64,000 bases of DNA, from the NCBI GenBank assembly GCA_949987705.1, contig OX465281.1:144632876-144696875 (forward strand). Direction: 5' to 3'. Each line of letters begins with the position of its first letter. The stretch's first letter is position 1. Position numbers and translations under genes: made by a program. The notes beneath the pieces are model-generated. The model was not told the origin of the DNA. It worked only from the letters and a program-made list of their open reading frames with translations, and searched no databases. Below, one piece after another: positions 32,611-42,265 of this stretch. This stretch comes from Thereva unica (Eukaryota; Arthropoda; Insecta; Diptera; Therevidae).

Positions 32611-33679
32611 TGGCAATAAACCTATTTATTCATGCTTTCATAAAAAGGTACATTCCAATGCAAGATATGTATAAACTTTAGAAGGAAGTAAACAACTGAT
32701 TTATGACAACAGATTTTCTATTATTTATGAAATGTATTTTGTATATTTTATGGAAATTGATAATCATAGGTAAAACGAAGAGTGATGTAATATTGCCATA
32801 GATGGTGTTCATTATTCTTTGTCATAGATGGGGTGCAATTAAAATATATCAATTCTCTCAAATTCTTGGCGGGCAATTATTGTATAATTCTTTCAGCAGC
32901 ATCTCCATGAAAGATGCGTTAGTTTTTCGAGTTATTTGTTTGAATATTTTCGCAATTCTTCACAATCTTCACTTAATATATTGTCATTCAGACTGAAGTG
33001 TTATTCAATAGAAAGAATACCACGAAAAAGCGTAATTAGTGGCTAGTCTCTAGGCACAACATCCCACTTTTGTTTTGTTATTCTGAAGAGATACATACAA
33101 ATTTAGTTAATAAAAACTTAAAAATATGCTTTTAAACAAAGGGCTGCAAAATTTTTTAGATATGGGGCAACTCGTTTGTAAATTTTTTGTAAAATATTAA
33201 AAATTCTGAGAAAAATCACTTCCTTATATTCATGGACTATAAGGACGGTCTTAAATACATCGTTCGTGAAATTTATAAATTTTTATTCATTTCAGTAAGC
33301 GTTTATATGCCCTGGTAAAAATTAGATATCTACTTTTCGTTTTAAACCTACCAAATGTTTCGTTTAAATCATACATATTTTTTGTGACAAATCCACAGCG
33401 AAGTTCGATAAAATTGAATTTTTGTTTTGGTCTACAGCACCCTACATGACTATAAACAATAATAAAATGAACAGCATATAAAATATGCATATAAACAAAT
33501 AAATAATTTATATTATTTCCGCGAAATTTCTTAATGATTTATAAAGCCGCCGAACAGCCATAAAAACTCAAGAAAATGATTTTTTTGAACTTTTAATTAA
33601 ATAAATGTTTATGTTCTCCTGAGTATCATTATTAAATAATATAATTTAGTGAGAAATAGAATTAAAACATGTTACACCG

Positions 33680-33776
33680 AAGTAAAAAAAAAATTATTTC
33701 ACCATTTTGCGGTCGGGGATTGAACTTGGTTCGCCTGGGATAGGACCCAAGACCCTTACCTCTACGCTACCGATAA
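33680..33776 (-). ncRNA. Second tRNA-like sequence with T10 tail
   Basis: On the minus strand, GGTAGCGTAGAGGTAAGGG fits box A (TRGCNNANNGG-like). An imperfect anticodon hairpin (CTTGGG/CCCAGG) follows, and AAGTTCAATCCCCGACC fits box B. A T10 run follows 15-25 bp later. Acceptor pairing is weak; likely tRNA-derived. Confidence 0.4.
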
Positions 33777-33952
33777 ATGAACTTTATTAGAAATCTCTTT
33801 TTTGTTGTTAAATATACTTTTGTTGTTAAATATACTTCTGGTTGAAATTTCCAGACCATTTTCTCAGTTTTTGGTCTTTTGACCAAGAGCTACATTTTGA
33901 GATATTTCCCAAGTCTGTATCTGCAGTACTTTCAGAGATGAAAGTAGGCTTC

Positions 33953-33998
33953 AGACGGACAGACGGACAGACGGACAGACGGACAGACGGACAGAGCC
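33953..33998 (+). repeat. (ACAGACGG)n microsatellite
   Basis: Five to six tandem ACAGACGG units are followed by a T10 run at 34011; probably a retroelement tail. Confidence 0.85.
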
Positions 33999-34100
33999 TC
34001 TGTATAAGCTTTTTTTTTTGAAAAAGCTAAAACCAAGCTTTGTTTAATTGTCCTCTCAATTTATTTTAACTCATCGTTAAAATAAACTCTGCCTAAATCC

Positions 34101-34990
34101 TTAGCTTTTGTTGTAATAAAAAACTTTAAATTTAATTGTTTTTGACGGTTGCGTGGCGCGAACCGATATTACCCTAAAAATTAGCTTGCCTTGACTGGAC
34201 AAGGTGCAAAACGAAGAAGGTGTATTGGCGATAGCACCCTTTTTCTGCTCTATATACTCTTCAAGCCACTGTAGAAATGTATTTTTACCGCTTTTACCTA
34301 CATGCAAATTCCCAAGACTAGCCAACTCGGCCCATCCCAGGCCCACTACATACCTCCCCTTCGTTGCTAAATAGAACACACAGTCGGTGTTGCTGGGACC
34401 ATATAACACCTCACAGATAAAACCCAAGGTTCATCGAAATCTACTGACGCACTATCCAGACTAACCTAAACTTATTAATAACGATAAATAAAATCAAAAA
34501 TAAAAATTATTTAATTATTTTCTATATGTATGTATAACAATTATTATCCGTAAAAATTTCAAATTTCTACGAACTAAAATACCTGAGAAAAAAATCTAAA
34601 AATTTGTCATTCAAAATTCGTTAAAAAATGAAATAATCCCTGAAAACACATTTCAATTTTTTCATCATAATAAAAAACGCTTGATGCCAAATTTCCCATT
34701 AAAATTATTTCGCCCATTCATTTCATGCCCTCATTGTCAAATTTCACCCATCGAAATCATCATTTTTTCATCCTCCTTGCCCTTCCTGAGCAAAACAATA
34801 GGAATAAGCGCATAGTAATCTATTTTTAGATCCACCGCCAATAAAATCAAAGCCGCAGCTTCTGATTTTTTTTTCAAATGCGAGAAGGGCTTTAACTTGA
34901 ACAAGGAAAAGTTTATTTCGGAAACTAACCATACATATATAGCGGAGCATAAAACCCTGCGATAGTAGCGCACCCAGCTCGTGGTGCCGT
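34101..34990. other. Unassigned stretch near the right end of the 7.2-kb element
   Basis: Minus-strand open frames at 34101-34427 (MGFICEVLYGPSNTDCV...) and 34737-35075 show no motif that I recognise. The first is 108 codons with a protein-like composition and could be a remnant of the element's own gene. The second runs across the insertion junction and is therefore fortuitous. Confidence 0.3.
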
Positions 34991-35053
34991 AACTGGAAGT
35001 TAATTTGACTAGCGTTTGTCCATATCGACTTAGTATATAATCAATGTTCTGGA

Positions 35054-35411
35054 CGAAAAGAAAAGAACATACCACTAGGCTCGAGAAAAGGGACTCGAGA
35101 AGGTTCCAGAAGTTAAATAAAGGTGGAGCTTGGATATAAAAGCGGCTTGCAGGCGCTGAGATAGTCAGTTTTGATTTGAAAGGCGATAAAAGAGAACAGT
35201 CAAAAGTGGTGATTTAAAAGTGAACTATAAAGCGATAGATACAATTTAATAGTGCGAGTTATTAAGTTGAAAGTGATTATAGTGAACTGTAAGAATTGTT
35301 TTAGTAATTAAATTGTGTTTTGGTTTGTGATAAATAAATTATTGTGTGGATAATTAAAAAGTGTATTCCTTAATTAATCCTACGAATCCGTTAAGCCGTA
35401 AAAACGTAACA
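35054..35411 (+). repeat. 5' LTR, second part, with TATA box
   Basis: It continues the LTR after the duplication and ends GTAAAAACGTAACA. It contains TATAAAAG at 35135-35142 in a 19-bp segment that the 3' LTR lacks. Confidence 0.9.
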
Positions 35412-35413
35412 AT

Positions 35414-35429
35414 TGGTGTCAGAAGTGGG
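35414..35429 (+). promoter_or_regulatory. Primer-binding site, tRNA-Leu type
   Basis: TGGTGTCAGAAGTGGG lies two bases after the LTR. From memory this is the tRNA-Leu complement used by several insect Gypsy elements. Confidence 0.7.
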
Positions 35430-35522
35430 ATTAATTAAGAGATAAGTGAAATAAGTGAACTCGAAAATAAGTGTGACTGGAATTTAAAGTTTGTTCGTGA
35501 GAAATAAGGACTTAAACATAAA

Positions 35523-36600
35523 ATGGAGCGAAAGTTAGTGGATTTGCGCACTGTGGAATTGAATAGAGAATTAAGTAAACGCTCGTTGTCAACGGTGGGG
35601 GATAAAAATTCCCTAACCGCCCTTCTTCGAGAAGTCTATGGTGAACGAAGGCAAGGATCCTGAAACCCACATGTTGGAAGGCGAAGTAGAAGCAGAGCCA
35701 GAAGAAGCAACAGTGAGTATGGCAGAACTCTTGAAGGCATTGAAGCTGATGAAGGAGGTGTTAAAGGAAGCACAAGAACGTACAACAACCGAGATAAAAG
35801 AATCTATGGAAGAACAGAGGAGCCATGTGAAGCAGAAAATCGATTTAATGCTTCTGTCTGTCGATAAAAAGCTGGATGCCATGATGGAAAATGTAAGAAA
35901 TGATTTGGAAAAATTTAAAATTGATCTTGATATCGTCCGAGCGGACCTAGAAAGGTTAAAACTCCATCACACAGCACCAACATCACAGGAATTCATCAAA
36001 GGCAGGAAACTGAAGCCTCCAACCTTCGACGGACAAACCCCATGGGCTATTTACAAGATCCAATTGGAAGCAGCAGCAGCTGGTAGTTTCTGGACAGCGG
36101 AAGAGAAAGCAATTGCCTTAACGTTGTCACTAAGGGGTGCAGCAGCTGAACTATTACTGTCGATACCTACAGAACATCGTAACAGCTACGAGTCCTTGGT
36201 ACAAGCACTGGAAATGCGTTACGGCGAACAACACATGCAGCCAGTCTACCGAACTCAATTACGAAATAGATTTCAAAGGCCCGGAGAGACGTTGCAGCAA
36301 CTTTGGGCAGATATCGAGAGGCTAGCGCGTTTGGCATATCCTAATTTCTGTCAAGACTACATTAATGAGATAACAAGAGAGACTCTTCTTAACTCGTTTG
36401 CCGACCGGGATCTGCAAATGGCAGCCAGATTGGCCGGAAAGAAGACTACCCAAAAAGTTTTGGCATATGCTCTGGCATACGAGGCAGTACACAACAAGTA
36501 CAGTCCACCTCAGGGGTATCAAAATAACTGAGAACATTTGCCATCGAATCAACACCTCGGAAGTACGTCGTCATCTACGATGCTGGAACTGTGGTGAGCC
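35523..36600 (+). pseudogene. gag: Gypsy-type gag with SAP-like N-terminus and zinc knuckle
   Basis: ATG at 35523 opens a SAP-like segment (LRTVELNRELSKRSLSTVGD). A frame change near 35630 leads into 35638-36531, which has an acidic coiled-coil (about residues 20-115) and a capsid-like region (PPTFDGQTPWAIYKIQLEAA, ALTLSLRGAAAELL, RNRFQRPGETLQQLW). After the stop, another frame gives LRCWNCGEPGK, the first half of a CX2CX4HX4C knuckle, cut at the H by the deletion into protease. The leader and most of gag survive, with one frameshift and a stop. Confidence 0.85.
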
Positions 36601-36923
36601 GGGAAAACGCGGAACAGTACATCCTGAAAACTGTAACAGGAGAGCCAGTGAAATTACATGGGGAAGCAATGATGGACGTGGTATTCGGCGGCATTAAGTT
36701 TACACATTCGTTCCTGGTAGCTGACAGAGTAGACGAGTGTATTCTTGGTTTGGACTTTATGACAACACACGGAATACTATTGGACCTTGGAGAATTGATG
36801 ATGAAACACCGCAACAGGGGAATTCCAATGGATACTGCACTGTCCCGGCGACCATGCGAACCAGGTTTTAAGTATCGTTGGCGTCTTGAGGAAAAGTGTC
36901 AAAAGACACTGAGCCAAGCATAA
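36591..36923 (+). pseudogene. pro: Gypsy protease remnant fused to RNase H tail
   Basis: It contains VDVVFGG..FTHSFLVADRVDECI-like text and ILGLDFMTTHGILLDLGE, the C-terminal half of a retropepsin; the DTG half is gone. Directly after, DTALSRRPCEPG is the D-A-L-S-R end of RNase H. RT and nearly all RNase H, roughly 2 kb, were therefore removed in one internal deletion at about 36830. Confidence 0.8.
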
Positions 36924-37696
36924 AATATGAGGACCGAGGAATTCGAGATGCGCAACGCGACGACCCGGACATTTCTGCGATTTTGTCATGGAAAGAACAC
37001 AACGAGAAGCCTAAATGGAAAGACATCGCAGAGAGAAGTGAAATCCTGAAGAGCTATTGGGCCCAATGGGATTCATTGCATATCGAAGGAGGAGTATTGA
37101 AGCGCAAATGGGAAACAGCTGATGGTACCTCTCATCGAATGCAGGTGCTGGTCCCTCGTGCTGGAATAACAGATATTCTCGAGGAGTGTCATAATAGCCC
37201 GTCAGGAGGACATTTGGGAGTCAACAAAACTCCGGCAAAAGTAAAGCAGAGATTCTATTGGCTTCATATGCGGAAGGATGTTACGAACTGGTGTCGTAAA
37301 TGTGCAGTTTGTGCCGGCAGTAAGGGCCCTCGAGTCAGAGCGAAAGAAGAAACGCGACAATACAACGTTGGGACCTCAGTTGAGAAAATCGGAAGGGAGA
37401 ATCCTAAGACGGCCAGTGATAGGATGAAACCAAGGTACGACCTCCGAGCAAACTGTATCGGATACCAGGAAGGTGATCTCGTTTGTCTATTCAACCCTCG
37501 ACGACGAAAAGGCAAGTCTCCGAAACTTCAGCGCCAGTGGGAGGGGCCCTATAAAATCCTAACTCGGATCAACGATGTTGTCTACAGGATTCAACAAGGA
37601 CCTAAAGCCAAGATGAAGATTGTGCACATAGACAGGCTGTGCCCATGTCATCAGCCAGATCCAGGATGGACAACTGTTCGGGACGAACAGTCCTAA
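36896..37696 (+). CDS. int: Gypsy integrase derivative lacking the catalytic core
   Basis: The open frame of 266 codons has DPDISAILSWKEHNEKPKW, VPRAGITDILEECHNSP-type text and GGHLGVNKTPAKVKQRFYW, then CRKCAVCAG (HHCC zinc domain). It then jumps from YNVGTSVEKIG to GRENPKTASDRMKPRYD, the C-terminal region (GDLVCLFNPRRRKGKSP, WEGPYKILTRIND). The D,D-35-E core of about 150 residues is missing, yet the frame is kept across the deletion. It could give a DNA/chromatin-binding protein without strand-transfer activity. Confidence 0.8.
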   Translation: MSKDTEPSIKYEDRGIRDAQRDDPDISAILSWKEHNEKPKWKDIAERSEILKSYWAQWDSLHIEGGVLKRKWETADGTSHRMQVLVPRAGITDILEECHNSPSGGHLGVNKTPAKVKQRFYWLHMRKDVTNWCRKCAVCAGSKGPRVRAKEETRQYNVGTSVEKIGRENPKTASDRMKPRYDLRANCIGYQEGDLVCLFNPRRRKGKSPKLQRQWEGPYKILTRINDVVYRIQQGPKAKMKIVHIDRLCPCHQPDPGWTTVRDEQS

Positions 37697-37707
37697 GGAA
37701 GGGGCAA

Positions 37708-38195
37708 TGTGACGATTTATGCGCCATCTGTTTGTGAAAAAGCATAATCAACGATTGTCGGTAACAACTCTGGTTGATGTCTGAACTAATGATTTATGTA
37801 CTAAACTAAAATTGGAACGCGCGATAAGTGAAGACAACTTCAAGCTTCTGGACGAAAAGAAAAGAACATACCACTAGGCTCGAGAAAAGGGACTCGAGAA
37901 GGTTCCAGAAGTTAAATAAAGGCGGCTTGCAGGCGCTGAGAAAGTCAGTTTTGATTTGAAAGGCGATAAAAGTGTTCTTAAGTGAGAACAGTGAAAAGTG
38001 GTGATTTAAAAGTGAACTATAAAGCGATAGATAGAATTTAATAGTGCGAGTTATTAAATTGAAAGTGATTATAGTGAACTGTAAGAATTGTGTTAGTAAT
38101 TAAATTGTGTTTTGGTTTGTGATAAATAAATTATTGTATGGATAATTAAAAAGTGTATTCCTTAATTAAAACGTTTATGCCGTAAAAACGTAACA
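37708..38195 (+). repeat. 3' LTR of the deleted Gypsy
   Basis: It is 488 bp, TGTGACGATTTATGCGCC ... CGTAACA, preceded by a purine tract (AAGGAAGGGGCAA). Compared with the 5' copy it lacks the 19-bp TATA segment and has an extra GTGTTCTTAA-type segment near 37974. Confidence 0.92.
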
Positions 38196-38199
38196 GTAT

Positions 38200-38894
38200 G
38201 TATAGAACATGAATTTTTGATAAAATTTCCTTTTCTTTTTTCCAAATCAAGGCAAGCGATAGTTTGCCGAGTTCGTAAGAGCAAACAGCTAAAGCCTTAT
38301 TTACGCGTAAACATGGAAAACAAGGTGTATTTTTTATAAAATTATGCGATTTATCACCTTTTAATAAGCAATATAAGTAATTTTTCATTTGTAACCCATA
38401 ACCACAATATAAATAATTTATTATTCCATTAGTTTTTTTCCCTATCATTCTTCGTTTTCTTTATTTTTACATCTTTTACGTTTCGAAACGAACTTTTTTA
38501 TTCTCCTTCAGTCTAAAAAAGTGGGTACTCAAAACTATTCTATCAGATGGCGCTATAAGCTATTTCAATTGCTCAATAAAGGAGATGGTGCTACTAGTTA
38601 GTCGAAAAGTGTTTACTCGCACTATTGATGCCAGATGGCATTAGATGATTAAGAAAATGTGTTCATATAATAGTGGTTAGTCACAACTATGGTGTCAGAT
38701 TGCGTTAGGTACTATAAAATACATATGTAGTGAAATACCGATTTCTACTTTTGCATAGTTCGTAATTGTACTTTATTTCTAAAAATGTGACATATTCGTT
38801 ATAAGTTAGTCGAATCCAGCACTGTTGATGTCAAATAGCATTACCAAATCATTTCGATGATTAACAAAAAGCGTTCATATTAAACTGGTAGGAG
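38200..38894 (+). repeat. R3 repeat, unique module
   Basis: It is homologous in inverse to 25625-26175, and its first part (AACTCGGCAAACTA.CGCTTGCC) to 58040-58115. It contains internally repeated text (GATGCCAGATGGCATTAGAT) that recurs at about 49010, at the far end of the satellite array. No coding. Confidence 0.7.
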
Positions 38895-39423
38895 TCTCAA
38901 GAGGGAGGATTACCATTTCTTCAGCACTCTATCGACATGGGTATTAATTGAAAGGGTATTATAAGTAGAATACCATAAGCAATATAGTATACTCAATATA
39001 TAGTTAGATCCATGGCGGTCATCTCAAGAGAGCGGATTTCCAGTTTCTTCACCACCCCCTTGACATGGGTATCAAATGAAAGGGTATGATAAGTAGAATA
39101 CAATAAGCTACGTCGTAAAATCCATATCGGCGGTATCAAGAGGGCGGATTACCACTTCTTCATAACCCCCTCAATATGGGTATCAAATGTAAGGGAATCA
39201 TACGTAGAATACCATAAGCGATATAGTATACTAAATATTTGGTTAGCTCCACGGCGGTCATCTCAAGAGAGCGGATTACCATTTTCTTCACAGCCCCTTT
39301 GACATGGGTATCAAATGAAATGGAATGATAAGTAGAATACAATAAGCACTTATAGTATACTCAATAAATAGTTAGATCCACCGTGGCCATCTCAAGAGGA
39401 CTTCTTCTTCTTCTTTAACGGCT

Positions 39424-41120
39424 CTACAACCGGGATCCGGTCCTGGCCTCGCGCAACTGTTCTCTCCACCGGTCCTGATTCTGAGCCGATGTCATCCAGT
39501 TTGGCATCCTTAAATTCTGAGCGTCCTGGTCCACGCCATCTTTCCAGCGAAGGTTGGGCCTCCCTCGCTGTCGCACCCCATAGGTCTTACCGCAGGCAAC
39601 TTTCCGAGCAGGCTCATCTTCACTCATACGAGCTAGATGCCCTGCCCACCGGAGCCTACCGAGCTTTATTTTCTTCACAACATCTATGTCGCGATAGCGC
39701 TCGTAGATCTCGTCATTGTAGAGTCTCCGGAATCGTCCTTCCTCACATACGGGGCCAACAATCTTTCGAAGTATTTTCCTCTCAAACACGCCCAAGAGGT
39801 TTGAGTGCTTTTTGCTAAGCACCCACGTTTCGGATGCATATGTGAGAACGGGTAAGACCATCGTCTTATATAGTAAAAGTTTAGACGTTATGGTTAGATA
39901 TTTGGATTTGAAGAGCCTTGACAGACTATAGTAGGCTTTGTTGGCTTTTAGCAGTCGTGCGCGTATTTCTGATTCCATGCTATTGTCGGCTGCTACTATT
40001 GACCCAAGGTAGGTAAATTATTTTACCACGTCAAACTCGTGTTCCGCTACCTTGATTGTGGGACCAATGTTAGGTGTTCGTCCAGACGAGGCCACCATGT
40101 ACTTTGTTTTGCTTTCGTTAATGTGCAGTCCCAGATTTCCTGCCGCTTGCTCAATCTGAGTGAAAGCTTCTTGTACAGCTGTTGTTGTTCTTCCAATGAT
40201 GTCAATGTCGTCTGCGTAAGCCAGTAATTGGGTGGACTTGTGGAGGATTGTACCCCTTGATGTCACGCCCGAATCTCGGATCACTTTCTCCAACGCCAGG
40301 TTGAAAAGGAGGCAGGCCAGACCGTCCCCTTGTCGGAGTCCATTATAGATGTTGATTGGTCTGGACAGTGTTCCGGATACCTTTACTTGGCTTGACACAT
40401 TGATCATGGGCAACCTACATAGTCTTGTCAGTTTGTTGGGGATGCCGAATTCTCTCATGGCTTTGTAGAGTTCTACCCTGGCTATGCATCATAGGCGGCT
40501 TTAAAGTCTATGAAGAGGTGTTGAATTGAGTTTTGAAACTCTAGACATTTTTCCATAGCCTGCCTCAAGGTGAAAATCTGATCAGTCGTTGATTTGCCTG
40601 GGCTGAAGCCACACTGGTAATGGCCTATGATGTTTCTGGCGTATGGGGCCATCCTGTTTTGTAGGATAGCGGAGAATATCTTATACACGGTACTCAACAA
40701 CGTTATACCGCGATAATTAGTGCACGCTGTGATATCTCCTTTTTTGTGTACCGGACAGAGGATGCCTTTTCTCCAGTCTTCTGGCATCACTTCCTGCTCC
40801 CATACTTGCACAATTAATTCATGAATCGCTTGGTGTAATGTAGGCCCTCCATATTTAACCAGCTCCGCTGCGATGCCGTCTGCGCCCGAGGCCTTGTTGT
40901 TTTTGAGCCGGCTGATGGCTCTGCTAGCTTCTTCTATGCTTGGTGGCGGCAGCATAGCATTGTCATCAGATATTGGTGGAGCCTCCGAATCCTCAGTTAG
41001 CTCGCCATTTAGCAATTCATGAAAGTGCTCTTCCCATCGCTCCAAGATGCCTTTAGGATCGGTGATCAGATTACCTTCTTTGTCCTTGCAGTATGTGCAA
41101 CGTGGTGTGAATTGCGTCAT
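39424..41120 (-). pseudogene. RTE LINE reverse transcriptase and C-terminal domain
   Basis: Motifs: LKNNKASGADGIAAELVK, CPVHKKGDITACTNYRGITL, QCGFSPGKSTTDQIFTLRQ, FIDFKAAYDA, then after stops GLRQGDGLACLLFNLALE, QLLAYADDIDIIG (YADD intact) and GLHINESKTKYM. The C-terminal part has LRWAGHLARMSEDEPARKV and RQRGRPNLRWKDGVDQDAQ. At least two stops (near 40480 and 40018) make it inactive. Confidence 0.9.
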
Positions 41121-41294
41121 ACTGCGGACTCTTTGGTAGAACTGCCGCGCCTGGTGCGGCCGTCGTTCTCTGTACTGTTCTAGCTCACAGACGAGATTTT
41201 TTTCCCAGGCTTCCTTTTTCCGTCTGTGAATTCTCTTTTCTTCTTTTCTGAGCTCTTTATAGTTCTCTTCGCGTGCCCGTGTTCTCTGAGACTG

Positions 41295-42265
41295 CTACAT
41301 GGCTCGGTACGCAGCATTCTTACGTTCAGTTGCCAGCTTGCATTCATTATCGAACCAGTCGTTCCGATCTTTACGACTTCTGCCTAAGATGGAATCAGCA
41401 GTACTAATGACAGTATTTTTAAGGCGGGTCCAGTTCTCTTCAACGCCCGGCATCTCATCCCCAGGACTTAGGGCGAGTTCTAATGCATGACCGTAGCTGT
41501 TTCTGGCCATTTCATTGCGTAGTGCAGCTGTGTTGATTCGAGCCTGATCAGCGGATACAAAGCTTTTCAGCGTTGTAATGCGCTCTCGGAGCACCATACC
41601 AACAAGATAGTGATCCGAGTCGAAGTTGGCACCTCGGTACGTTCGTACCGTCATCAAACCCGAAAGGTGGCGGCGGTCTATCAACACATGATCTATTTGG
41701 TTGCGAGTGGCTCCATCAGGAGATACCCAGGTGGCTTTATGGATATCTTTACGCGCAAATCTAGTACTTGCAACGACCAAGTTCTTACTTGCTGCCATCT
41801 CTACAACTCGCTGTCCATTGTCATTAGTGTTTTCATGCAAGCTGTGGTTGCCCACATATTGCCTGTATATGGGCTCCCGGCCTACTTTGGCGTTCAGATC
41901 TCCCAGTATGATTTTTACATCATACCTGGGGCAGGCATTAAGTTCCCGTTCAACTAATTCGAAGAATTCTTCTTTATCATCATCCGGGTCTCTTCTGTAG
42001 GTGCGTGAACGTTTATGAGGCTGATGTTCTTAAATTTACCTCGCACACGAAGGGAGCATAGCCTTTCGTTTATTGCTTTAAAGCCGATAATGGTAGGCTT
42101 CATTCTTTTGCTAACCATAAAACCTACTCCTAGAACATGGTGTTTTGTATGACAGCTGTAATATACGTCATACTCAGGTTTTTGCAAAACACCATTCCCT
42201 GTCCACCTCATCTCCTGAATGGCGGTAATGTCAGCCTCTCTCATAGAATAGTTACGAGTGGCCAC
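41295..42265 (-). pseudogene. RTE LINE endonuclease domain
   Basis: In minus-strand order: ADITAIQEMRWTGNG (the E of the EN fold), LINVHAPTEET, then after a frame change near 41960 ILGDLNAKVGREP in the bridging sequence. Next come ATWVSPDGATRNQIDHVLID and NFDSDHYLV (the D..N and S-D-H motifs of APE-type endonucleases). It ends at a TAG at about 41295, which replaces a sense codon (similarity continues beyond). It nicks target DNA in target-primed reverse transcription. Confidence 0.88.

Larger units (their letters stand above)
31758..32882. mobile_element. 1.1-kb foldback element with tRNA-Pro-like sequences in both arms
   Basis: About 350 bp at the left (from CAATAATTACCCGCC) is inverted at the right (to 32882) with few mismatches. 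The arms end inward in a tRNA-Pro-like sequence, described separately, and the spacer of about 400 bp is unique and AT-rich. Long arms with a Pol III-like unit at the inner ends are unusual for a MITE. It may instead be two head-to-head SINE-like copies. Confidence 0.75.
30872..33067. mobile_element. 2.2-kb element with 104-bp inverted ends
   Basis: The left arm 30872-30975 (GTGGGATGTTGTGCCTAGAG...) and right arm 32964-33067 are near-perfect inverses. The interior contains a MITE and the tRNA-like foldback, so little original interior remains. No coding capacity. Confidence 0.75.
27862..35046. mobile_element. 7.2-kb TIR element, CATTGATTAT family, copy 1 (P-superfamily-like?)
   Basis: The left end CATTGATTATAGAGTAAGTA and right end (inverse CATTGATTATATACTAAGTC) share about 34 bp ending GATATGGACAAAC. 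A 7-bp duplication TTCTGGA flanks it, within an LTR whose intact copy at 37.85 kb has the sequence once. A second element (54350-57960) has the same TIR core and also a 7-bp duplication. CA-ended TIRs with 7-8-bp duplications fit the P superfamily best, but I find no transposase. Most of the interior is other elements (LINE relic, MITEs, a foldback), so the original element was much smaller. Confidence 0.8.
27718..38195 (+). mobile_element. Internally deleted Gypsy-type retrotransposon, 5' LTR split by a 7.2-kb element
   Basis: GTAT precedes the 5' LTR (27714-27717) and follows the 3' LTR (38196-38199). The 5' LTR begins at 27718, is interrupted at 27861 and resumes at 35054; gag and pol remnants lie at 35523-37696; the 3' LTR is 37708-38195. 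The element without the insertion is about 3.3 kb. RT, RNase H and the integrase core are absent, so it could move only with help from a complete relative. Confidence 0.92.

Noticed and set aside
33953..33998. CRISPR or structured RNA at (ACAGACGG)n
   Set aside because: Simple tandem microsatellite, probably a retroelement tail.
34737..35075. 112-codon minus-strand frame
   Set aside because: It runs across the junction between the CATTGATTAT element and the Gypsy LTR, so it cannot be an original gene.
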